From Hydractinia symbiolongicarpus (taxonomy: Eukaryota > Cnidaria > Hydrozoa > Anthoathecata > Hydractiniidae): DNA of 64,000 nt. Where the stretch lies: assembly GCF_029227915.1 (NCBI RefSeq), contig NC_079886.1, positions 26,886,501 through 26,950,500 of the forward strand. Direction: 5' to 3'. Of the stretch, positions 44,554-54,723 are shown piece by piece; the first letter of the stretch is position 1; every line of letters begins with the position of its first letter. The notes below the pieces were generated by a model. That model ran no database searches. It saw only the letters and a list, made by a program, of their open reading frames with translations, and had not been told where the DNA came from. Position numbers and translations under genes: made by a program.

Positions 44554-44830
44554 GGGGTCGGATTGTTAGGGCATTTTTTGTTACTCAGACGGGTAACAAA
44601 TGTGATTCACGACCCTCGAGGTGCCAATGGGTAGGTACCCATGGTGTATCGATGTATGTATCACAAAGCGTGTTTTACTACAATTTAGCATGGTGGTTGC
44701 CCCACAAACTAGGACACTCACGACCCTCCAACACGGTTTACGATTTTTAGAAAAATGGATTAAAGATTACAAAATCGTATATCATAGCCAAACATCTTAA
44801 AGATTACAAAATCGTATATCACAACCAAGC
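44554..44830. promoter_or_regulatory. PolB upstream region, diverged copy of 43568-44022
   Basis: In order it holds the hairpin, CACGACCCTC, GGTACCCATGGTG, a diverged ATCACAAAGCGTGTTTTAC, CTCACGACCCTCCA and CGGTTTACGATTTT, matching landmarks of the preceding intergenic region. A 36-bp box unit is tandemly repeated at 44760-44795 and 44797-44832, each with AAAATCGTATATCA. No gene seen. Confidence 0.7.
44577..44600. terminator. 3' hairpin after the RING gene
   Basis: TTTGTTAC/GTAACAAA 8-bp stem with loop TCAGACGG, 23 bp after the stop; identical to 43568-43591. Confidence 0.62.
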
Positions 44831-47800
44831 ATGACTTCGAGAAATACAGTTGTTGAATTAAGAGCTCTCGCTGGAGAACGCGGCCTACGTGGCTACTCAA
44901 GGCTCAGAAAGGCCGATCTGATCGAATTATTGACACCCACTACCGTGTCAGCACCCGTACCCATGCCGAGACCCGCCAGACCCGTACCATCGCCGAGACC
45001 CACCAGACCCGTACCCATGCCGAGACCCGCCAGACCCGTACCAGCGCCGAGACCAATTAGACCCATACCCGTGCCGAGACCCACTAGACCCGTACCAGCG
45101 CCGAGACCGGGCACTAGCCAACAAGACATGGATTTGAAAAGCAAGTTGATCGAATGGAGAGACTGGTTAATAAATCATGTACCTAAGGATATTAAGGAGA
45201 AATCGAGCAAAGCTTTCAAAACCATGAAGGATAAGATCATGGGTTTGTATAAAAAGGGCAGTGGAGAGGAAGAGGAGGAGGAGGAAGAGGTGGAGGAGGA
45301 GGAGGAGGAGGAGGAGAAAAACCCCTATACCCCCATTGAAGAAGCTTTTGTAGGTTCATACAAACGTTTCAAAATAAACTCGGATGGTGGGAAGAATGTC
45401 AGGGTCTTTCTCGAAAAGGTCGAGCACGTCGTAAATAGGTTGATGAGTGACGTGCTCAGGCAGAAGAAGTCGCTGAAGACTCAGGCGACCTTGTGGGTGA
45501 AGTGGGTAAGGGAGGACACCAGCTCGACCGAAGCCCCGTGTGTACATGTTGATAAAGCTTTCAATAGCTATATGGAGATACTGCACGCCCACGATGACAT
45601 TTCCGATGTTTTCGATCGGATGCGTAAAAAGATAATCGAGCAGATTGAAAACCCTGCTCTACCTGCCAGCGGATTCACAATCGAAAGGATCCTACATATG
45701 CATGTGGACTTTCACAAACTAAAATTAACTAGAGGTAGTTCTTACTTGCCGCTGCCCGAGAACTTCAGTGGTAAGCGATCCGTGATTAACCCACATAACG
45801 AGGATGAAGAATGCTTCAAATGGGCCGTTATCGCTGCTCCCAATCATGATAAGATCGATAATCACCCTGAACGGATCTCAATCCTTAAGAAGCATGATAA
45901 GTATAATTGGGATGGTCTAACTTTCCCAATGGCGCTAAACAAGATAGATCTCTTCGAGAGGAGGAACCCCGATGTCGCTGTGCATGTTTTGACAAAGGAT
46001 GAGAGAGAAGGTATCTACATGTGTCGCAAGTCGAAGCATCTTGATCGTAAGGAGACGGTTGTTTTGTTTTTACTATGTGAGGGGGATAAGAGACATTATA
46101 TCGCTGTTAAGAACTTGAGCGGTGTACTTAGCAAGGCTAACTCAAAGCATAAAAATAAGGAGTATTATTGCTTGAATTGTCTCTATGGTTTTCAAAGCGA
46201 ACAGAAAAAGGATGAGCACTTTGAGTATTGCAAGAATAACGATGCTGCTAAGATTCAACTCCCTAAGGAGGGTAGCACCTTAACCTTCACTGATGGTAAG
46301 TTTCAACTCAAAGCCCCATTCATCATGTATGCCGATTTCGAAGCTTTTACAAAAGAGTTGCCAGAAGATGAGAGAAAATGCGGATCATCCACCGCGAAAG
46401 TTGGTAAACATGTTCCCACCGGATTCTGTTGTTATAGTAAATATGCTCATGGTGACGTTCCCAACCCTCTTAATCTTTATCGCGGTGAGGACTGTGTTAC
46501 GCGTTTTGTGGATCATGTGGTTTCCGAGGCGGAAAGGTTATATAACATGTTTCCTCAGAAAGAAATGGATCCACTGACGGATGAGGAGCGTGACGGTTTC
46601 AATAGAGCCGAGGTGTGCCACATTTGCATGAAGGAATTTGATGACAAGGATGACATCAAGGTTAGGGATCACTGTCATTTCACCGGTAAGTTTCGTGGAG
46701 CCGCTCATCAGGGGTGTAATCTGCGGTATAAGGTACCTAATTATATCCCGGTTGTCTTCCACAATCTGAGTGGCTACGATGCGCATTTATTCATTAAGGA
46801 GCTTGCTAGGAAGTACGGAGAAGATGGTATGGGTGTAATCGCGGAGAATAAGGAGAAATATATCTCTTTCTCTACAGATGTTAAGGTTGGTGAATACATT
46901 GACAAAAATGGTGAGACCAAAGACAAAAAGATACAACTGAGATTCATCGATTCATTTAGATTTATGTCAAGCGGCCTAAGCTCCCTGGCTGACAACCTAT
47001 CAGATGATCAATGCAAAAACCTTAGAAAATTCTTCAATGGTGACGAATTCAACATAATGAGAAGGAAGGGTGTATACCCATATGAGTATGTTAACTCATT
47101 CGATAGGTTTAATGAAACTGAGCTCCCGTCAAAGGATGATTTCTACAGCAAGCTGAACATGAATGGTATCAGCGATGCCGATTATGCGCATGCCCAGAAG
47201 GTGTGGAAGGACATGAAAGTTGAAAATATGGGCGTTTATCATGATATCTATCTCAAGACGGATGTTCTGCTTCTGAGTGATGTGTTTGAGACATTCAGAG
47301 AAACATGCTTGAGAAACTACGATCTAGACCCGGCTCACTTTTACACTGCTCCGGGATTAGCCTGGAGGGCGTGTTTGAAAAAGACCACGGTTAGTCTAGA
47401 TTTATTGTCGGATATGGAGATGGTCATGTTCATTGAGAGTGGTATTAGGGGTGGATTGTGTCAGGCTGTCCACCGCTACGCCAAGGCCAACAATAAGTAT
47501 ATGGGGGACGAGTACAACACATCGGATGGGAATTGCATGGATTTATTTGAGCAGCAGGAAATGGCTAAAACCGTGCCTTTTGTAAAAAGAAAATTGATTG
47601 AATTGAGGTGCTGGTTGATGAAACATGTACCTAGGGTCATCAAGGTGAAAACTAGTAAAGCTTACAGAGCCGTGAAGGATAAGATCATGGGTTTGTATGA
47701 AAAGGTATGTTGGGGACCGTCTGTACCGAAAGAGGAAAAACAATATACCACCAAAGCCAACACATCTGAGAGTAAGGCGATGAATAGCTATCTCCAGTAC

Positions 47801-49021
47801 CTAGATGCAAATAATTTGTACGGCTGGGCCATGATTCAGAAGATGCCGACCGGAGGGTTTGAGTGGGTTGATGACGTGGTTTCTGATTTTACACCCGAAC
47901 TGATTTCACAATTAGCTGTGGAAAACGGTGAAAAGGGGTACATCCTTGAGGTTGATGTTAGCTATCCACGGGAGCTTCATGATTCTCATAACGACCTTCC
48001 TTTCATGCCCGAGAGGAAGATCATTAATGGCGTCGAGAAGCTGACACCGTGTCTTTCAGACAAGAAGAAATATATCACTCATATCCGTGCGCTTGATCAA
48101 GCGTTGAAGCATGGTCTTGTTCTTGAGAAGGTTCATAGGGTCTTGAGATTTGATCAAAGTGCGTGGTTGAAGTCGTACATCGATTTTAACACTGATTTGC
48201 GTACCAAATCAACGAATGACTTCGAGAAAGATTTTTTCAAGCTGATGAATAATTCGGTCTTTGGGAAGACAATGGAGAATCAGCGAAGGCAGAAGGATAT
48301 ACGATTGGCTACCAAGAAAGAACAATATGAGAAGCTGGTGATGAAGCCAAACTTCAAGGGTAGCACGTGGTTCTCGGAAACACTGATGGGCATAGAGATG
48401 TCCAAGATCAAGATCAAAATGAATAAGCCAATCTACCTGGGACTGGCAATTCTCGACTTGTCCAAGATAGTTATGTATGAGTTCCACTATGATTACATGA
48501 GACCAAAATATGGTGTGGATGTAAAGCTTTGCTACATGGATACAGATTCATTCGTTTATCATATCAAAACCGACGACTTTTACAAAGATATCGCCGACGA
48601 TGTGGCTTTGAGATTTGACACTTCGGGATACGATAAGAAAGATGGTAGACCTCTACCATTAGGTTTTAATAAAAAGATCATTGGTCTGATGAAGGATGAG
48701 TTGGGTGGTAAGGTAATGACCGAATTTATCGCTCTTAGGGCTAAGAATTATGCTTACAAACAGCTATGTGGTAGGGAGGATAAGAGGTGCAAGGGGGTCA
48801 AGAAATGTGTGGTGAGGAAGACAATAGGTTTCGATGACTATAGGAGATGCCTGTTGGAGGGTGAAAATGTTTACAGAGAACAGATGACCTTTCGATCGAT
48901 TAAGCATGATGTTCATACCATAAAAACAAATAAACTCGCTCTCAATGCTGATGATGATAAGCGCATAATTATGGAAGATGGTATTACCACACTGGCAAGA
49001 GGACATTATAGACACACATAA
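44831..49021 (+). CDS. POLB: Protein-primed family B DNA polymerase (1396 aa)
   Basis: Replicative polymerase of the element. Order: SAP-like motif (about 8-34, sharing GLRGYSRLR with the RING gene); six 9-residue VPxPRPxRP repeats (43-93); a ~36-residue module at 105-140 (KLIEWRDWLINHVPK...); an acidic Glu run (about 146-163); C447-x2-C450...H463-x3-C467 zinc finger; ExoI D502-F-E504; Cys/His HNH-like zinc segment C596-x2-C599, DHCH 613-616; ExoII FHNLSGYD (D650); ExoIII YLKTD (Y807, D811); a second copy of the module at about 921-956; motif A YLDANNLYG (D992); motif B NNSVFGK (1140-1146); motif C YMDTDS (D1237, D1239). All catalytic residues seen. The frame is intact; the stop lies inside the right TIR. 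Driven by a doubled AAAATCGTATATCA box. Confidence 0.95.
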   Translation: MTSRNTVVELRALAGERGLRGYSRLRKADLIELLTPTTVSAPVPMPRPARPVPSPRPTRPVPMPRPARPVPAPRPIRPIPVPRPTRPVPAPRPGTSQQDMDLKSKLIEWRDWLINHVPKDIKEKSSKAFKTMKDKIMGLYKKGSGEEEEEEEEVEEEEEEEEKNPYTPIEEAFVGSYKRFKINSDGGKNVRVFLEKVEHVVNRLMSDVLRQKKSLKTQATLWVKWVREDTSSTEAPCVHVDKAFNSYMEILHAHDDISDVFDRMRKKIIEQIENPALPASGFTIERILHMHVDFHKLKLTRGSSYLPLPENFSGKRSVINPHNEDEECFKWAVIAAPNHDKIDNHPERISILKKHDKYNWDGLTFPMALNKIDLFERRNPDVAVHVLTKDEREGIYMCRKSKHLDRKETVVLFLLCEGDKRHYIAVKNLSGVLSKANSKHKNKEYYCLNCLYGFQSEQKKDEHFEYCKNNDAAKIQLPKEGSTLTFTDGKFQLKAPFIMYADFEAFTKELPEDERKCGSSTAKVGKHVPTGFCCYSKYAHGDVPNPLNLYRGEDCVTRFVDHVVSEAERLYNMFPQKEMDPLTDEERDGFNRAEVCHICMKEFDDKDDIKVRDHCHFTGKFRGAAHQGCNLRYKVPNYIPVVFHNLSGYDAHLFIKELARKYGEDGMGVIAENKEKYISFSTDVKVGEYIDKNGETKDKKIQLRFIDSFRFMSSGLSSLADNLSDDQCKNLRKFFNGDEFNIMRRKGVYPYEYVNSFDRFNETELPSKDDFYSKLNMNGISDADYAHAQKVWKDMKVENMGVYHDIYLKTDVLLLSDVFETFRETCLRNYDLDPAHFYTAPGLAWRACLKKTTVSLDLLSDMEMVMFIESGIRGGLCQAVHRYAKANNKYMGDEYNTSDGNCMDLFEQQEMAKTVPFVKRKLIELRCWLMKHVPRVIKVKTSKAYRAVKDKIMGLYEKVCWGPSVPKEEKQYTTKANTSESKAMNSYLQYLDANNLYGWAMIQKMPTGGFEWVDDVVSDFTPELISQLAVENGEKGYILEVDVSYPRELHDSHNDLPFMPERKIINGVEKLTPCLSDKKKYITHIRALDQALKHGLVLEKVHRVLRFDQSAWLKSYIDFNTDLRTKSTNDFEKDFFKLMNNSVFGKTMENQRRQKDIRLATKKEQYEKLVMKPNFKGSTWFSETLMGIEMSKIKIKMNKPIYLGLAILDLSKIVMYEFHYDYMRPKYGVDVKLCYMDTDSFVYHIKTDDFYKDIADDVALRFDTSGYDKKDGRPLPLGFNKKIIGLMKDELGGKVMTEFIALRAKNYAYKQLCGREDKRCKGVKKCVVRKTIGFDDYRRCLLEGENVYREQMTFRSIKHDVHTIKTNKLALNADDDKRIIMEDGITTLARGHYRHT

Positions 49022-49287
49022 CACTATAAATTATAAGGCACGACAGATGAGGGTGGGGAGGGACCCATGGGACGGGGAGGGTGGGGAGGGGCCAGGGGGA
49101 CACGGCCGGGGAGGGGGTTTCGGACAGATATTATAGAGCATGCCCGCTTATTTAACGTAAAGTGGTAAAGTGCACATGGATTTTATGGACTCTTCTATCG
49201 TTGATTTAACGGGGATGATCCATAATTTAACGTGGCATAGGAAAGTGCTAAGGGGATCTGTCCTAACATCCGCCTTTTCCTATCTCT
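49015..49287 (-). repeat. Polinton right terminal inverted repeat (273 bp)
   Basis: Inverted copy of 32878-33150. The last seven bases of the PolB reading frame, with its stop at 49019-49021, lie inside this repeat. G-runs at 49051-49117 (for example GGGGAGGGTGGGGAGGGG) meet the usual G-quadruplex pattern on the plus strand. Confidence 0.97.
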
Positions 49288-49292
49288 ACTAT
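49288..49292 (+). other. Target-site duplication, right copy (ACTAT)
   Basis: ACTAT(A) follows the right TIR and continues as ACTATACGGCCAAGCC, the normal satellite sequence, so the interrupted monomer resumes without loss. Confidence 0.85.
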
Positions 49293-52200
49293 ACGGCCAA
49301 GCCCGGGATTTACGTGAAATCGCGGGTTTTCGTTTGCCGGCGATTAAACTCCTTTTATTCAGCGTCTCATCAAAAACGAAATCATTTTTGAAAACTACAA
49401 GTCTCATGCGTTTTAGTGGTGAAAAAATAATTTAAAGAATCGTTTGGGAAATGAGTTTACTCCCTGGGTACTTTCTTTGTATATATTTCACTGTACGGGC
49501 CGAGTCCGTGATATACGGAAAATCGCGGGATTTCGTTTGCCGGCGATTAAACTCCTTTTATTCAGCGTCTCATCAAAAACGAAATCATTTTTGAAAACTA
49601 CAAGTCTCATGCGTTTTAGTGGTGAAAAAATAATTTAAAGAATCGTTTGGGAAATGAGTTTACTCCCTGGGTACTTTCTTTGTATACTTTTCATTGTACG
49701 GGCTGAGTCCGTGATATACGGAAAATCGCGGGATTTCGTTTGCCGGCGATTAAACTCCTTTTATTCAGCGTCTCATCAAAAACGAAGTCATTTTTGAAAA
49801 CTACAAGTCTCATGCGTTTTAGTGGTGAAAAAATAATTTAAAGAATCGTTCGGGAAATGAGTTTACTCCCTGGGTACTTTCTTTGTATACTTTTCACTGT
49901 ACGGGCCGAGTCCGTGATATACGGAAAATCGCGGGATTTCCTTTGCCGGCGATTAAACTCCTTTTATTCAGCGTCTCATCAAGAATGAAATCGTTTTTGA
50001 AAACTACAAGTCTTATGCGTTTTAGTGGTAAAAAATTAATTTAAAAAATCGTTCGGGAAATGACTTTACTCCCTGGGTACTTTCTTTGTATATATTTCAC
50101 TATACGGGCCGAGTCCGTGATATACGGAAAATCGCGGGATTTCGTTTGCCGGCGATTAAACTCCTTTTATTCAGCGTCTCATCAAAAATGAAATCGTTTT
50201 TGAAAACTTCAAGTCTCATGCGTTTTAGTGGTGAAAAAAAAATTTAAAGAATCGTTTGGGAGATGAGTTTACTCCCTGGGTACTTTCTTTGTACACATTT
50301 GACTATACGGGTCAAGCCCGGGATTTACGGAAAATCGCGGGATTTCGTTTGCCGGCGATTAAACTCCTTTTATTCAGCGTCTCATCAAAAACGAAGTCAT
50401 TTTTGAAAACTACAAATCTCATGCGTTTTAGTGGTGAAAAAATAATTTAAAGAATCGTTCGGGAAATGAGTTTACTCCCTGGGTACTTTCTTTGTATACT
50501 TTTCACTGTACGGGCCGAGTCCGTGATATACGGAAAATCGCGGGATTTCCTTTGCCGGCGATTAAACTCCTTTTATTCAGCGTCTCATCAAGAATGAAAT
50601 CATTTTTGAAAACTGCAAGTCTCATGCATTTTGGTGGTGAAAAAATAATTTAAAGAATCGTTCGGGAAGTGAGTTAACTCCCTGCGTACTTTCTTTGTAT
50701 ACTTTTGACTATACGAGCCGAGTCCGGGATTCACGGGAAATTGCGGGTTTTCGTTTGACGGCGATTAAACTCCTTCTATTCAGCGTCTCATCAAAAATGA
50801 AATCGTTTTTGAAAACTACAAGTCTTATGCCTTTTAGTGGTAAAAAATTAATTTAAAAAATCGTTCGGGAAATGAGTTTACTCCCTGGGTACTTTCTTTG
50901 TACACATTTGACTATACGGGTCAAGCCCGGGATTTACGGCAAATCGTGGGATTTCGTTTGCCGGCGATTAAACTCCTTTTATTCAGCGTCTCATCAAAAA
51001 CGAAATCATTTTTGAAAACTACAAGTCTCATGCGTTTTAGTGGTGAAAAAATAATTTAAAGAATCGTTTGGGAAATGAGTTTACTCCCTGGGTACTTTCT
51101 TTGTATACTTTTCATTGTACGGGCCGAGTCCGTGATATACGGAAAATCGCGGGATTTCGTTTGCCGGCGATTAAACTCCTTTTATTCAGCGTCTCATTAA
51201 GAATGAAATCATTTTTGAAAACTGCAAGTCTCATGCGTTTTAGTGGTGAAAAAATAATTTAAAGAATCGTTCCGGAAGTGAGTTTACTCCCTGCGTACTT
51301 TCTTTGTATACTTTTGACTATACGAGCCGAGTCCGGGATTCACGGGAAATTGCGGGTTTTCGTTTGCCGGCGATTAAACTCCTTTTATTCAGCGTCTCAT
51401 CAAAAATGAAATCGTTTTTGAAAACTACAAGTCTTATGCGTTTTAGTGGTAAAAAATTAATTTAAAAAATCGTTCGGGAAATGAGTTTACTCCCTGGGTA
51501 CTTTCTTTGTACACATTTGACTATACGGGTCAAGCCCGGGATTTACGGCAAATCGCGGGTTTTCGTTTGCCGGCGATTAAACTCCTTTTATTCAGCGTTT
51601 CATCAAAAATGAAATCATTTTTGAAAACTACAAGTCTCATGCGTTTTAGTGGTGAAGAAATAATTCAAAAAATCGTTCGGCAAATGAGTTTACTCCCTGG
51701 GTACTTTCTTTGTATACTTTCCACTGTACGGGCCGAGTCCGTGATATACGGAAAATCGCGGGATTTCGTTTGCCGGCGATTAAACTCCTTTTATTCAGCG
51801 TCTCATTAAGAATGAAATCATTTTTGAAAACTGCAAGTCTCATGCGTTTTAGTGGTGAAAAAATAATTTAAAGAATCGTTCGGGAAGTGAGTTTACTCCC
51901 TGCGTACTTTTTTTGTATACTTTTGACTATACGAGCCGAGTCCGGGATTCATGGGAAATTGCGGGTTTTCGTTTGCCGGCGATTAAACTCCTTTTATTCA
52001 GCGTCTCATCAAAAATGAAATCGTTTTTGAAAACTACAAGTCTTATGCGTTTTAGTGGTAAAAAATTAATTTAAAAAATCGTTCGGGAAATGAGTTTACT
52101 CCCTGGGTACTTTCTTTGTATATATTTCACTATACGGGCCGAGTCCGTGATATACGGAAAATCGCGGGATTTCGTTTGCCGGCGATTAAACTCCTTTTAT

Positions 52201-54723
52201 TCAGCGTCTCATCAAAAATGAAATCGTTTTTGAAAACTTCAAGTCTCATGCGTTTTAGTGGTGAAAAAAAAATTTAAAGAATCGTTTGGGAAATGAGTTT
52301 ACTCCCTGGGTACTTTCTTTGTACACATTTGACTATACGGGTCAAGCCCGGGATTTACGGCAAATCGCGGGTTTTCGTTTGCCGGCGATTAAACTCCTTT
52401 TATTCAGCGTCTCATAAAAATGAAATCATTTTTGAAAACTACAAGTCTCATGCGTTTTAGTGGTGAAAAAATAATTTAAAGAATCGTTCGGGAAGTGAGT
52501 TTACTCCCTGCGTACTTTCTTTGTATACTTTTGACTATACGAGCCGAGTCCGGGATTCACGGGAAATTGCGGGTTTTCGTTTGCCGGCGATTAAACTCCT
52601 TTTATTCAGCGTCTCATCAAAAATGAAATCGTTTTTGAAAACTACAAGTCTTATGCGTTTTAGTGGTAAAAAATTAATTTAAAAAATCGTTCGGGAAATG
52701 AGTTTACTCCCTGGGTACTTTCTTTGTACACATTTGACTATACGGGTCAAGCCCGGGATTTACGGCTAATCGCGGGTTTTCGTTTGCCGGCGATTAAACT
52801 CCTTTTATTCAGCGTTTCATCAAAAATGAAATCATTTTTGAAAACTACAAGTCTCATGCGTTTTAGTGGTGAAGAAATAATTCAAAAAATCGTTCGGCAA
52901 ATGAGTTTACTCCCTTGGTACTTTCTTTGCATACTTTTCACTGTACGGGCCGAGTCCGTGATATACGGAAAATCGCGGGATTTCGTTTGCCGGCGATTAA
53001 ACTCCTTTTATTCAGCGTCTCATCAAAAACGAAATCATTTTTGAAAACTACAAGTCTCATGCGTTTTAGTGGTGAAAAAATAATTTAAAGAATCGTTTGG
53101 GAAATGAGTTTACTCCCTGGGTACTTTCTTTGTATACTTTTCATTGTACGGGCCGAGTCCGTGATATACGGAAAATCGCGGGATTTCGTTTGCCGGCGAT
53201 TAAACTCCTTTTATTTAGCGTCTCATTAAGAATGAAATCATTTTTGAAAACTGCAAGTCTCATGCGTTTTAGTGGTAAAAAATTAATTTAAAAAATCGTT
53301 CGGGAAATGAGTTTACTCCCTGGGTACTTTCTTTGTACACATTTGACTATACGGGTCAAGCCCGGGATTTACGGCAAATCGCGGGTTTTCGTTTGCCGGC
53401 GATTAAACTCCTTTTATTCAGCGTTTCATCAAAAATGAAATCATTTTTGAAAACTACAAGTCTCATGCGTTTTAGTGGTGAAGAAATAATTCAAAAAATC
53501 GTTCGGCAAATGAGTTTACTCCCTGGGTACTTTCTTTGTATACTTTTCACTGTACGGGCCGAGTCCGTGATAAACGGAAAATCGCGGGATTTCGTTTGCC
53601 GGCGATTAAACTCCTTTTATTCAGCGTCTCATTAAGAATGAAATCATTTTTGAAAACTGCAAGTCTCATGCGTTTTAGTGGTGAAAAAATAATTTAAAGA
53701 ATCGTTCGGGAAGTGAGTTTACTCCCTGCGTACTTTTTTTGTATACTTTTGACTATACGAGCCGAGTCCGGGATTCACGGGAAATTGCGGGTTTTCGTTT
53801 GCCGGCGATTAAACTCCTTTTATTCAGCGTCTCATCAAAAATGAAATCGTTTTTGAAAACTACAAGTCTTATGCGTTTTAGTGGTAAAAAATTAATTTAA
53901 AAAATCGTTCGGGAAATGAGTTTACTCCCTGGGTACTTTCTTTGTATATATTTCACTATACGGGCCGAGTCCGTGATATACGGAAAATCGCGGGATTTCG
54001 TTTGCCGGCGATTAAACTCCTTTTATTCGCGTCTCATCAAAAATGAAATCGTTTTTGAAAACTTCAAGTCTCATGCGTTTTAGTGGTGAAAAAATAATTT
54101 AAAGAATCGTTTGGGAAATGAGTTTACTCCCTGGGTACTTTCTTTGTACACATTTGACTATACGGGTCAAGCCCGGGGTTTACGGCAAATCGCGGGTTTT
54201 CGTTTGCCGGCGATTAAACTCCTTTTATTCAGCGTCTCATAAAAATGAAATCATTTTTGAAAACTACAAGTCTCATGCGTTTTAGTGGTGAAAAAATAAT
54301 TTAAAGAATCGTTCGGGAAGTGAGTTTACTCCCTGCGTACTTTCTTTGTATACTTTTGACTATACGAGCCGAGTCCGGGATTCACGGGAAATTGCGGGTT
54401 TTCGTTTGCCGGCGATTAAACTCCTTTTATTCAGCGTCTCATCAAAAATGAAATCGTTTTTGAAAACTACAAGTCTTATGCGTTTTAGTGGTAAAAAATT
54501 AATTTAAAAAATCGTTCGGGAAATGAGTTTACTCCCTGGGTACTTTCTTTGTACACATTTGACTATACGGGTCAAGCCCGGGATTTACGGCTAATCGCGG
54601 GTTTTCGTTTGCCGGCGATTAAACTCCTTTTATTCAGCGTTTCATCAAAAATGAAATCATTTTTGAAAACTACAAGTCTCATGCGTTTTAGTGGTGAAGA
54701 AATAATTCAAAAAATCGTTCGGC

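Larger units (their letters stand above)
32878..49287. mobile_element. Polinton/Maverick element, full length (~16.4 kb)
   Basis: The element is bounded by 273-bp inverted repeats beginning AGAGATAGG and ending CCTATCTCT, the AG...CT ends usual for Polintons. Inside lie the family hallmarks: PolB with exonuclease and polymerase motifs, a D,D35E RVE integrase, an A32-type ATPase and capsid-like proteins, all intronless. Insertion is in the middle of a satellite monomer, between TTTTGACTAT and ACTATACGG. Uninterrupted monomers at 13838-13910 and 28653-28740 show the empty-site sequence. TIRs differ at one site, so insertion looks recent. Not seen: a cysteine protease. Confidence 0.97.
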
